A DNA stretch of 64,000 nt, from assembly GCA_039720395.1 (NCBI GenBank), contig CM077823.1:6190909-6254908 (forward strand), written 5' to 3'. This DNA is from Liquidambar formosana (taxonomy: Eukaryota; Streptophyta; Magnoliopsida; Saxifragales; Altingiaceae). Positions 1 through 11,242 of the stretch are shown here, piece by piece. The notes beneath the pieces were generated by a model, which was not told the DNA's origin, made no database searches, and saw only the letters and a program-made list of their open reading frames with translations. The position numbers were made by a program, and so were the translations under genes. The first letter of the stretch is position 1. Each line of letters begins with the position of its first letter.

Positions 1-443
1 GGATTTGGGTTTTGAGTTCATAGTTTTTGTTGATTTATTTTAGGTGGTTCTTTCGGGTTATGGTTCTCTGTTCTTGGCTAATTGTTTTTTGTGGAATGAA
101 AATTATTAATTTAATTGTTTCTATAATGAACTAAAGCTCTCATATGGGTGTGAGGGAATGGGGCGGTGGATTTTGAAATTTGAATGGGTTTCATATGGGT
201 GTGAGGGAGAGAGAGGGAAAGAGAGGAGTATGAGAGGAGTTTACGTATCTGATGTGAGAGAGAGAGAGAGAGAGAGGAGAAGAAGGGCGTACGTGAAAGG
301 AGGGGGAAAAAAAAATTCTGCTGACATCATCGTGTGGGCCCAAAGTGAATGAGAAAAGGAGATTTTAGAGGGAAGGACTAAGAGCTCGCCATCTCATCTA
401 TTGATGAGGTCAGCAAAACTCTTAATTATAGTATTAGTATAGA
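1..443 (-). mobile_element. Helitron 5' terminal part (continues left of window)
   Basis: Read on the minus strand from 443, the sequence starts TCTATACTAATACTATAATT and is preceded by A. This matches the 5' end of many plant Helitrons (TC start, inserted between A and T). A similar end is at 6147. No 3' hairpin plus CTRR end is seen before position 1, so the element probably continues out of the window. It contains a (GA)n run at about 255-276. The short ORF here is low-complexity and is not a gene. Confidence 0.5.
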
Positions 444-1799
444 TTCCATATAAAACATGTAGTTTCTCAGTACATGTTAGGCAGGTCTTGAGGAGGATAT
501 TTTATAAACTAATATTGCATTTAAAAAAGAATGATCAAAGGGTAAGGTTAGCCCAGTGAATGCAAGTGTGAAACTCAGTATATCACATATCTCGTTTATT
601 GTTCTCATCTTTATTTACTATCTCCCATTTCCATGACACAAGTATAAATGAAATCATTTATCACTATCGTTTTCTAGGAAACTAATTTTATGGGAGACTG
701 AGTAGTATTTTGTGCAACACGATAAGGACTTTCATGCCTCACCATCATAGTCAATGTGTCTCATATTTAATTAAACTTTATGCTACATAATTTATAATCT
801 AATCACCCTCTTTTTCCTTTGACTGTAGGGTTATGGATGACAGGGGTAGTACATTTGAGGATATTATAGATGCATATTTAGCATTTTTGCAAGAAACTTG
901 CTGCTCTAGAGCAACAAGTTTACATTTTATTTCATTTTGAACACATTTATTGTCTTCTTTCTACTTGTTAGCAATAATGAATCTATGGAGAAAAATACGT
1001 AGAATAATTATTTGACACATCGATAATGTATCAGGCTCAGGCATTATAATAAGTCCCACTTGAGTGGTCAATTCTTGCTGCTAGCATGAGCTTTTGTTTC
1101 CTGAATTAATGTGTCCATTGAAAATTTTCATTTTATTTATTTATTTATTTTTATATAGCTTTTGTTTGTCTAATAAGAACATCTCGTTGGTAGGTACCAC
1201 TTGCAAGCATGACGATGACAGTGTTAGTGGAGTAGTGATATGGTTGTAAGGGTGGTCGTGGTAATGGAGAGTTTATGAAGAGGTGGCATGGGAAGTATAG
1301 ATGTAGTTGTTTTGTCACCAATGTTGTGGGTAGTTGTTTTCTTTATCTTTTAGTTTGTGTTTTTCACATTTTGTGTTTATCTGCCTCTGTTGATTAGAAA
1401 TAAGGCGATTTTATGGTATGGAATATTGTGGTAGGTATATAACTAGCCTTTTAAGCTCTCTAATAATTTATTTGGTTGGTTATGGTATTACGAGTTGGGA
1501 GACTCATTCCTTTTTTCTTGAACATTACCTTTAGGGAGCTTTGTGTGTTTAGAGTTGCATGCATTTGAATTTAGGGGTTGTTTACATGTTATGTAGTTTG
1601 CTTATTTTCTGCACCATTATGTGGTTTAATCATTCTTCTTGATTCTTGATCTATTGCTATTAATTTAAGATGTTTAGGATTTTGTATGCTTTCAACGTAA
1701 TGCACTACCTTCTAAAGATTATATTTATCTTTTAGACAATTAAGTGCCACATAAATTCTTCCATCTTCAATTGAGCAAGTTCTAATTTTCTATTTGTAG

Positions 1800-2265
1800 G
1801 ACTATGCCTCTTATATGAAAGGGAATTTGTTGTTTGAGCAAGATCAGAATTGGGATACTGCATTGATGAATTTTCAAGAGTGCCAAGTGCATCCCCAATC
1901 TTTTTATATGTTACTATTATTCAGCTAACTTGATCAATAGGTTTCAAAGTTATAAAAATAATTTCATATGGAACCTTAAAAGGAATAAGCATTTTGTTGA
2001 CTTCAGTTGAAATTTGTCTTGCATATTCTTTAGGATGTCACTTTATTTGGTTCCGTGTGTTTCATTGAAACTTCCTTATTCCCTACTCATCTTGGCCCAA
2101 AATAGGGTCCAACACGCCTAAGCTTGATTATCGTTTGTTTGGTTGATTGAATATTGTGGTTGGCTAAATAGGGCTATTTATGATGAACTTGGAAAATATG
2201 GCAACATATAGAATCAAGTTTTGTGCCGTGAACGCGTTGAGGATCGAATTAGAACCAAGTATTTT
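1800..2265 (+). pseudogene. SRP68-like gene fragment (two exons and an intron)
   Basis: After an acceptor-like TTTGTAG, 1800-1880 encodes DYASYMKGNLLFEQDQNW and continues ALMNF. A second piece starting near 2172, also after an AG, encodes AIYDELGKYGN, then a TAG stop, then NQVLCRERVE, then ELEPSI in a shifted frame. From memory of the family this matches consecutive plant SRP68 segments (68-kDa subunit of the signal recognition particle, which binds 7SL RNA with SRP72 for co-translational targeting). The stop and frameshift make it non-coding. A retained intron of about 290 bases argues for DNA-level capture rather than retroposition. The SRP68 identity is by recall and should be confirmed by a protein search. 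Confidence 0.5.
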
Positions 2266-2559
2266 AATTAACTTTTGTATGTTCCAGAATTGAGTCGCAA
2301 TTGAGGAGTGCAAGAAGGTGTTCTATTGATGACAAAGAGATCAAGAGTTCAAAGCTATTTTCCTTTTTTGTTTGATGTTATCATTTTTTCATCTCATTTT
2401 TTGTTTATTAATTAATGTATCAAAAACCATTCAAGAATTTATTCATATTATTATATTAAATTATGTCAGTCGTTTATTGAATGATTTTTCTTTTTCTTAG
2501 TGTGTTGTGATTTTGTTTTTACATAGGTTTATATGGATTCTCTTATTGCTAAATGGAAG

Positions 2560-3246
2560 CTCAAATTTTTATTTTTTTTTTAATCATGCGACGGATATAT
2601 TTGTCCTTAGGAGTCATTGAGACGGATATAACCATCTTAATGTAATTTATTTGAACGATGGAAGGTCAATCTGTGTTTTTTTTTTTTAATCATGCGATGG
2701 ATCCATGACCCTAGGAGTCATTGAGACAGATATAAACATCCTAATGTAATTTATTTGAACGTTGAAAATCCTAGAATTTTTATGGATATAATCGTCCCAA
2801 ATGCCCAAAATTGATGCCATTGAGATGGATATAACCGTCCTAATGTAATTTACTTCAACATTGAAAATCCCATAATTTCTATGGATATAATTGTCCTAAA
2901 TGCCTAGAATTGATGTCATTGAGACGGATATAACTATCCTATTGACGTCATTGAGACAAATATAACCGTTCTAATGTAATTTACTTACGTTGAAAATCTT
3001 AGAATTGTGATGGATATAACCATCCCAAATTCCCATAATTGCTACGGATATAACCATCCTAAATGCGAATAATAATATTAAAATGAGATTAGGATGGATA
3101 TAACCGTCCGCAATAATTTTTCCGTAGTTGTCTTTTTCCGCTCCAATTTTTTCTGCGGTGGGAGTAATTGCAACGGACATTAGGATGGGTATATTCGTCC
3201 CAATATTGGCTTTGGGACCCTTTTGTATTAGTGATCGGGACGGATT
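2560..3246. repeat. Subterminal repeat array of the CACTA-like element
   Basis: At least ten variants of GACGGATATAACCGTCCTAA occur, separated by AT-rich spacers such as TGTAATTTACTT and AAAATCCCATAATT. The core is close to palindromic (GACGG...CCGTC). Subterminal repeats like this are the binding sites of the TnpA-type protein in studied CACTA elements. The short minus-strand ORFs here are translations of the repeat. Confidence 0.65.
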
Positions 3247-3280
3247 TTATTTGTTGCAATTGGAATCTTTTGTTGTAGTG

Positions 3281-3443
3281 ATTCATAGTTAGTTTAAAAT
3301 TTTTCTCGTCTCATTGTTGTGAAGTAAGAGAAAAATTGAAAAAAATTGTAGTCAATTGATTTCTTTAATATTTTGAATTAGAATAAATTTTAAAAATCAA
3401 TTAAAATTTGGCCACCCTAGATCAAAATCCTGAGTCTGCCACT
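3281..3443. mobile_element. hAT-like terminal remnant
   Basis: The right part (GGCCACCCTAGATCAAAATC, then CTGAGTCTGCCACTAG) is the reverse complement of the start of the hAT family at 45441 (CAGGGACGGAACCAGGATTT...GGTGGCC). Only this end is visible. The CACTA-like terminus at 3280 may have been inserted into it. Confidence 0.35.
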
Positions 3444-4199
3444 AGAGGAAGAGGTGTTGGAGAAATAGGAAGATATTACCTTGACAGATGGAGTTTGTAA
3501 AGTACAAGCAAGGTTGAGGAGTGGACAATGTCGCTCTCTTTTAGATGATTTGTGTCACTACAGAGTGATTTCGATGTGGTAACTCAAGAACGCGTCGCCT
3601 TTAGAACACAACAGCTCAACTTATAGTTTAATATTTCTCCAAATCTGCACTACTTAAGAAGTTGTAACTCTACTTGACACCACACTTTACCCGGAAAAAG
3701 GAAAGTTCAGAACTCATAAAAAAGAGAAAGTAAATGTGTAAATATAGAGAAAAAAAAGAGAGAATTGGATGATTCCAAAAAGTTGGAGAAGTCTCGTTTT
3801 ATAGGTGAAAATTCTATAACAAATGAAGACAAGATTCAAATATGCATTAATCCGTATTTAATTTGAAATCAAAACTGCCATAAGTTTTTAAACCATTTAA
3901 ATCAGAAAATGAATGAAATAGCTGTTAGAGAAATAAATCCAATTTAAAAATCAAAACTGATTTTAGCTATTAAGTGTGGGGGTTATAGATCTGTATTCAA
4001 GAATGGAATTTGATGTATAAGCAATCATCCCTTACAGTATGGTGAACCCCTGTGTTTGTCCCAAACAAAAACCTCATAACTCCCCCATCTACTTTCCCTT
4101 TCCACACGTGCTAGCACTCTATCTCATCCAATGAGTGTGAAAGAGGAAAGAATAAAATAAACCAATTAAAGTTCTACTCTTCAGTCAAAGTGGGACTTA
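3444..4199. other. Intergenic, no recognised feature
   Basis: AT-rich DNA. I see no long ORF and no repeat with definable ends. Confidence 0.4.
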
Positions 4200-4598
4200 G
4201 GCTGTGTATGGATTGAGAGAAATGGAGAGAAGAGAAGAGAAAAAAAGAGAAGGGAAGAGAAAATAAGAGAAAATAACTTTCTCTCCACTTTGTTTGGTTA
4301 GTCAGACCTCATTAATGAAGAGAAAATAGTCACAATTACATTATTACCCTTTTTACTTATTAAACAGAAGTTATGTATGGATATATTTGTCATTTCATCA
4401 CTAATTTATTACTTTTCTCTCCATTTCTCTTCAAATCTCTCCAATTTAGAGAGAATGGTAAATTGGTCCATTTTCTCTTAATTCTCTCCATTTCCTCTCT
4501 CTTCTCTCCTAAATTAACAATCCAAACGAGAGACATGGAGAGAAAATCATTTTCTTCTTTCTTCTTTTCTCTCTATTTCTCTCAATCCATACATAGCC
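4200..4598. mobile_element. PIF/Harbinger (Tourist-like) MITE, 399 bp
   Basis: The terminal inverted repeat is GGCTGTGTATGGATTGAGAG at the left and, read in reverse, GGCTATGTATGGATTGAGAG at the right. A TTA trinucleotide flanks both ends (4197-4199 and 4599-4601), the classic PIF/Harbinger target duplication. The interior is GA/CT-rich and non-coding. Confidence 0.85.
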
Positions 4599-5369
4599 TT
4601 AAACACAAGAATAAAAGTAAGTCTATTTTTTATTAAAATATTCCAACCGGAGGTCTTCTCCAGCAAGCTCTGCTTCTTACAGAACCAAACCCTAACCCCC
4701 AATGTACACTCATTGACGATGGTAATGGAGGAGGTTGTTGATTGGGTAATGCCACAACTGCTGATGCCGGCTTCTTTTCTCTCTTTTCTTCATGCCAGCG
4801 ATGGTTTGACAGCCATGGATCTGGTTCATTCATAGCTCAAAAGTGAAAACCCATAAGGCTTTAGACAGTGGTGTCGCTGGAAATCTCATTGTGGCTACGC
4901 CAGTTGGCTATAGGTCGGCCATCGGCATGAATCCGGAGGGTATATAACAGATCACACACACACACACACACACACAAAAACATTAGAGAGAGAATGAAAA
5001 GAGGGTAGTAAAAAAGGAAAAAAATTACCTTTGTGGTCATCATATCCCGCAATGGTCGCCGGAAAGTCTCTCCGCTTCGCCTGAGACGGTACAAATGGTT
5101 GAGGTCTTGAGGATGATTGAGAATATTTTTATTTTTCATTGTGTTGAGGAAAGTTAGGTCTGTTGTAATAAAAAAAACAAAAAAACGAAAAGAAATAACC
5201 GACGTGGCAGCCACTATCACATGCCACATGTGTTGCTACATCAAGATGGGTGGTCAAAGTGGGTAATTTAGGTTGGTGGGGTATCATTTTCCCGCTCTTA
5301 AACTCCACCCACCACATGCAAGACGTACCACTTTCTCTCTCTCCATATATAGATAGAAATATATACATA
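4599..5369. other. Intergenic with gene-like higher-GC patch and (CA)n
   Basis: Roughly 4636-5120 is richer in GC than the flanks and has gene-like composition, but I cannot assign a protein in any frame. A (CA)n microsatellite lies at about 4953-4976. It could be a captured gene or UTR fragment. Confidence 0.3.
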
Positions 5370-6147
5370 TTAGTATGAACCCGCACGATGCGTAGGAATC
5401 ATAAATGAATATGAAGATAACAAATAGTTTAGTGATCCAGAATTTAGGCCAACATGTTTTTATGTATGGTTCAACTCTTTGCATTCCTACTTATAAAACA
5501 GTGTGTGTCCATCTTCCCATTAGTTGCCTTAGATAGTTTGGAGTTGTTAATTACCTATACCCAACTTCTTTATAGCTCTCCCAAAAAAGAAAATAAAAAA
5601 ATGGGACTACTTGATTAATTGAAGACAAAATCTATAAGAGTATAAATCGAATCAGGGAACTATTAGAAAAAATATTTAATTCTTGATTGAATATGTTGTC
5701 AAATACACTTGAAAACTTACCAAATAAAACAATTGCTTATCTATAACAAACCAAGCACTCAAGATTCTCCTTTTACATGTACTGATAAAAGTATTATAAA
5801 CTTATTTTGATAACTAATACAAAAATGATTTTACAGGATCCCATGATTACCCATTGCTTATTTAGTCACTAACTTGTTATTTAAAAAATTAGCAATAGAA
5901 AACCCATACTAAATAATTGCTTATCTAGTCAGTATCTTCTTTCAAAAAGTAATAGAAAACTTATACTAAATAAAGAGGAAATGAGAAGGTTGTACCGTTG
6001 GAGGAGGAAAGAAAAAGTAGATGAAGTAGCTAACATCATTTGTGGGACCAAGGATAAAGAGAGAAATGGATTTTAGAGAGAGGTTTATTAGATAGACACA
6101 TTAACAAAGAATGAGGTAAGCAAAAAACCTCTTAAATATAGTATAGA
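5370..6147 (-). mobile_element. Helitron, 778 bp, minus orientation
   Basis: On the minus strand it starts TCTATACTATATTTAAGAGG after an A (at 6148). It ends with a small hairpin (CGCA-TCG-TGCG), then GGTTCATACTAA, where CTAA fits the CTRR end, followed by T. Hairpin, spacing and A/T target all fit a non-autonomous Helitron. It ends 53 bases upstream of the WAT1 start codon, so it lies in that gene's promoter or 5' UTR. Confidence 0.65.
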
Positions 6148-6200
6148 TATAGATATATATACACACGTACACAGACGCCGGGCGAATTAAGAGCATTGCA

Positions 6201-6408
6201 ATGAGGAATATTTGGGACATCGTGCATGGGTTAAAGCCAGTCATGATAATGATGATGGTGGAGGCTGGTTTTGCTGGAATGAACATCTTTTACAAACTGG
6301 CTGCGAATGATGGAATGAGCTTGAAGGTTCTCGTTGCCTACCGAAGTATGTTTGCTGCTGCTTTCATTCTTCCTCTCGCTCTCCTCGTCGAGAGGTAATT
6401 TCATATTC

Positions 6409-6449
<41 letters not shown>

Positions 6450-9400
6450 AAACTTAGGCCCGGCTCTAGGGTCGGGCTACCCAGGCAGCTGCTGAGGCCC
6501 CTCAAATTTTAATAAAAAATAGGGCCCCAGTTTAGTTGTTATCCTTGTAGTAGGTCCCAAAAAAAAAAAAAAAAGCTACATTTATTTTAATACCTAGATT
6601 AGTAAAGGCCCCAATCCATCTGAGGGCCAAATAGTTCCTAACTCAAGTCCATATATAATAGCCCATTGAAAATGATTGACTGGATTAGCTATAGTGCTAG
6701 GCTATTGCCACCACATAAAGTACTCTAACCCCCATTTAGTTTATATTTTTTGAGGTTTTACGAAAAATATAGAAGTTATTACGAAAACTAGTTACGTAGT
6801 CTACTAGAAAACATCATTCTAAACAACTTTGTAGAAGAAAGAAAGTTTTTCCAAAATTTATAGTTTAAATGGAGTTTTTGGCCATTTTTCATGGAACATT
6901 TTATAAAAATGAAACAAAGATTGTAAATAGCCAAAAAGTCCACTTAAACGATAGATTTTGGAAAAATATTCTTCTACAAAATTGTTCACAATGATGTTTT
7001 TTAGTGGATGACGTGACTAGTTTTCATACAAACCTTTTATTTTTTTTTTATAAAACCTTAAAACGTGTAAACTAAGTGGAGGGCATCAAGGCCGGCTCAA
7101 TACACTTTGAGGCCTAGGGCAAAAATCCTAAGTGAGGCCTCTTCAATATTTAATATTAATATTAAAATCTATAATAATGTTATTAGGCATAATTATAAAA
7201 TATCTTATGTTGTTTTGTGCATCACGTGGGTGACTCTAGTTGATAATGATAGGTTGTCTTCTTATTATTGTTTTTCTCTCTCTGTTTTTTTTTTTTTTTT
7301 TAAATATCTATTTTACGTTATTTAATTAAATTTACATATACAAAAAGTTAAAATCTATAATAATGTTATTACGCATAATTATAAAATATCTTATGTTGTT
7401 TTGTGCATCACGCGGGTGATTCTAGTTAATATATCTATAACGGAGGAAATGCCTGCCTTTGGTGCCACGTGTCCGTTTGTGAACAGTAAGGGAAAAAGGT
7501 AAAATTACCGTTTAGTGACCATTGTTCAATCTAATGCCAAAAAAGGACAATATCTATCAACTTGCTACAAATTACCTGTATACTTACATTAAAATAATTA
7601 TCAGTTTTCTTTGTTTCGTATTAAGTTGGGAAAGAATCACTAAAAAGTAATTTTCCCAAAAAGATATGACTTTTGGAGAAATTACTTTTTAGTGCTCAAT
7701 TTCCAACTTAATGCCAAAGAAAGAATATTCTCTGCCAACATGCTACACATTGACTATATACACACTTCAAAAGGCCTACTAATGTTTCATGTTTGGTATT
7801 AAGTTGAGAAGTGTTCACCAAAAGGTAAATTGCTAACTTTTCTATTTTTTGGTTTTCACTGCTCTTTTTCACACGGTATAAGTAGGATGACGCTTGGTGT
7901 ACACTGCATATCTTTTTGTTTTTATGTGGGAAAATCGAAAAACCTATATTATATAATATTAAACCCAAACTTAGTAGATTATATCGTATTTTTTCGTTTT
8001 TTTTATGTCTATTCATCTCATTTCCCAAAAGTTAAATGTATAAAATTATAAATATTTATAATCAGAAAGGGAGACAAATAAAGGCAATAATGATTAAAAA
8101 AGAAAATGCAACACATCGGAATATGTATTAACATATCAAATTGCTTAGAAAACTATAAAAATGTTTAAAAAATTGTGCAAATACACTTTTGCCAAACGAG
8201 GGGTATCTCAAACTGTTAGATCCAAACTAATTTCCATGATGCACAAACCATTCTCAAGTCCATGCATTTAATAGTAGAGGAGCGAAGACACGAACTCAAG
8301 ATTTATGATTTTGGAGTCGTGGTTCTTTACCATCTGAACTACCATCACGGGTGTGTATTAATTTATATTGTAAACAATATTTATATTTACAGACCTCAAC
8401 CGTGCAACGCACGGGTTATAAACTAGTTAACTAGAATCACCCGCGTGATGCACAAAACAACATAAGATATTTTATAATTATGCGTAATAACATTATTATA
8501 AATTTTAACTTTTTGTATATGTAAATTTAATTAAATAAAGTAAAATAAATATTTAAAAAAAAAAAACAGAGAGAGAAAAACAATAATAAGAAGACAACCT
8601 ATCATTATCAACTAGAGTCACCCACGTGATGCACAAAACAACATAAGATATTTTATAATTATGCCTAATAACATTATTATAGATTTTAACTTTTTGTATA
8701 TGTAAATTTAATTAAATAACGTAAAATAGATATTAAAAAAAAACAGAGAGAGAAAAACAATAATAAAAACACAACATATCATTATCAACTACTAATAATA
8801 TATATATATATATGGGGATTAAATTTTTGGATTTATCTGAGTTTGTAAAATTGTATTAAATTATTGACCAATGATTAAGAGTCACTTGTAGTCAGCATGC
8901 TTGTTAGTATTGTATGCTATTTCATCGAATCTATTCATTCATGTCGATATATGGTCTTATGGCTTTCCCCCTTCTACCATCTTACCCTCCCTCAGTGAAC
9001 CAAAAAAAAAAGGGGCCATATATAGAGCCTTGTTATATACCATATTCTTTATATATATATATATAATATCAGTAAGCTCCCTGTATAGTTTAAAAATAAT
9101 AATTCCTATTACTATTGGAAATGAAAAACAAAATAAAGAGAAAAAAAAATTGCTTTGTCAAGGAAGGACAAAAAAACAAATTGAATTAAATGAGGAGAGC
9201 GTGAGACCTCAGGTAATGAACAAAAAACATAATACCTTTTTGGTATGAGGCCTTTTTTTCAATAATTCGGTGGCATAAGTTGCCTTACCTTTGAGCCGGC
9301 AGCGAAAACAACATAAGATATTTTATAATTATGACTAATAACATTATTATAGATTTTGACATTTTGTACATGTAAATTTAATTAAATAACGTAAAATAGA

Positions 9401-9486
9401 TATTAAAAAAAAAAAAAAAAAGAAGAAGAGAAAAAAACAACAATAACAACACAACATATCATTATCAATTACTGATAAAATCTAAG

Positions 9487-9524
<38 letters not shown>

Positions 9525-11211
9525 ATATCATTATCAACTAAAAAACTATTAGTTTGAAACTTAGTTGACTTAACTGATTGATATGCTTTATACCAATCCA
9601 ATGATTAAATAAATACTCAAAAAGAATTTAAAACGCTTCTTTGAATGAAAGGTGAAGGCCAGTAGGCTAAATGAAATGTATAGTTTTAATAAAAATTTTG
9701 GAAAGTTCGAAAAGATGGGGATTAAATTTTGGGATTTATCTTAGTCCATGAAATTATATTAAATTATTGACCAATGATGAAGAGTCACTTGTATTTGGCA
9801 TGCTTGTTAGTCTTGAATGCTATTTCATTGCCTCTATTCATTCATGCCAATGTACGGTCCTATGGCTTTCCCCCTTTTACCATCTTACCCTTTAGTGAAC
9901 AAAAAAAAAAAAAAAAATTTCAATATTTTAGATGAAAGGCCATAGAGCCTTGTTATTTACCATACTCTTTTATGTATATGTATATATATATAATAAAATA
10001 ATAATAATAATAAGATAAATATACATAGTATCAGTAGGCTCTGTATGGTTTAAAAAGAATAATTCCTCTTACTTTTGGAAATGAAAAACAAAATTTAGAG
10101 AAAAAAAAAGATTGCTTTGTCAAGGAATGACAAAAAGAATTGAATTAAATGAGGAGAGTGTGAGGCCTTAGGTAATGGACAAAAAACATAAATACCTTTT
10201 TAGGTGTGAAGTCTTTTTTTGGGTAATTCGGTGTGGGGACTTAGGCAATGGCTTAAGTTGCATTGCCTTTGAGCCGGCAGTGGAAGGCATATAGTACTTT
10301 ATGTGGTGACAATAGCCTTTCTCTTAGCTGTATTATCCATTGAAATTAACATGGTAAAAAAACTTGATTATGTTAGCTTAATTAGTGATTCTACAGCTAA
10401 AATGCGAGAAGAGTAATGTTTAAATAATTTTTTTGATACAGTTGGTTCATTTCTTCTTGGTATTATAACTTTACATTTTGTTTATTTTTTCTTCGTTTTA
10501 TATATGTGAATTTTATTAAATCATAAAGGAAGAAGATCAAATTTTATTTATTTTTAGTTCTTATAAAGATTTATTTTTTATATTAATATATATAAGAAAA
10601 TTTTAGTAATCATATATGCATGCAAATTTTGTATATACTAAGGAAACAAAATTGTTGGGTATAAATTTTGTTTGTGCGTGTAAATATGTATAGAGGCTTC
10701 CATTTTAGGAGTTCACCTAAGGCCCCAAAAAACTCAGGACCAGCCCTGTTCAAACTCATATTAACATTAACAGCATTTATTTAGTTTTTAATTATTTGAT
10801 TATTGAATGCTAATTTAAAATGTTATTTTTCAGGAAAAGCAGGCCAAAACTGACATGGGTGGTACTCTTCCAAGCTTTTCTCTGTGGGTTATTGGGGTAA
10901 GTCGCATACTTAATTCCGTGGATGATTAGTCTTCTTCTTCAAGCGTTATATGGATGCATGCACTGGTCCAAACGGAAATACTTACAACATAAGGTGGTGG
11001 GTGGTAAAACATGGGTGAAGTAGTATTTTTCATTGGTCATTTGTATAGTCCATTTGTATTCCCAATTTAATGCAAAGAAAAAGGAAATTGATAGTCAATT
11101 TTTAGCAAGTTGACAGGTGATAGCCTTTGCTTCTTTCTTTCTTCTCTTTTTATTTTATTTTTTATTTTTAGGAAGTCGTAATTTCCTCATCTTATTGTTG
11201 ACATATACTAC

Positions 11212-11242
<31 letters not shown>

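Larger units (their letters stand above)
444..3280. mobile_element. CACTA-like element, one terminal part
   Basis: The right end at 3280 reads ...TTTTGTTGTAGTG, which on the other strand is CACTACAACAAAAGATTCC, a canonical CACTA (En/Spm) terminus. The adjoining 700 bases carry a dense array of GACGGATATAACCGTC-type subterminal repeats, as CACTA elements do. The other terminus is not seen; the left boundary given here is only the Helitron edge and is arbitrary. No transposase domain was recognised. The interior carries an apparent captured SRP68 gene fragment (1800-2265). Confidence 0.55.
7087..10282. mobile_element. Nested hAT-like element inside the intron 1 hAT
   Basis: The left end is CAAGGCCGGCTCAATACA; the right end in reverse is CACTGCCGGCTCAAAGGC. 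Flanks GAGGGCAT (7079-7086) and GAAGGCAT (10283-10290) agree at 7 of 8 bases, fitting an aged hAT duplication. A third copy of the terminal GAGCCGGCAGCG motif at about 9293 marks an internal duplication. No coding capacity is seen. Confidence 0.55.
6455..10748. mobile_element. hAT-like element (4,294 bp) in WAT1 intron 1
   Basis: The ends are TAGGCCCGGCTCTAGGG at the left and, in reverse, CAGGGCTGGTCCTGAG at the right; they align as YAGGSCYGGYYCTRRG. The 8-bp duplication TTCAAACT is at 6447-6454 and 10749-10756 (the match extends two bases further to TGTTCAAACT). No transposase was recognised. Most of its length is a second element (7087-10282). It accounts for nearly all of intron 1. Confidence 0.7.

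Noticed and set aside
158..352. 64-codon ORF rich in E and R
   Set aside because: Produced by a GA microsatellite inside a Helitron terminal part.
2971..3286. Overlapping 65-69-codon minus-strand ORFs
   Set aside because: They are translations of the CACTA subterminal repeat; the repeated DGYIHP-like peptide mirrors the DNA repeat.
4861..5386. Minus-strand ORFs of 85-122 codons
   Set aside because: Low-complexity hydrophobic translation across a CA microsatellite; no start context or domain.
8278..8350. tRNA-like stretch (GGAGCGAAGACACGAACTC... CATCTGAACTACC)
   Set aside because: Has loosely tRNA-like boxes but I could not fold a complete cloverleaf; it lies inside a Helitron.
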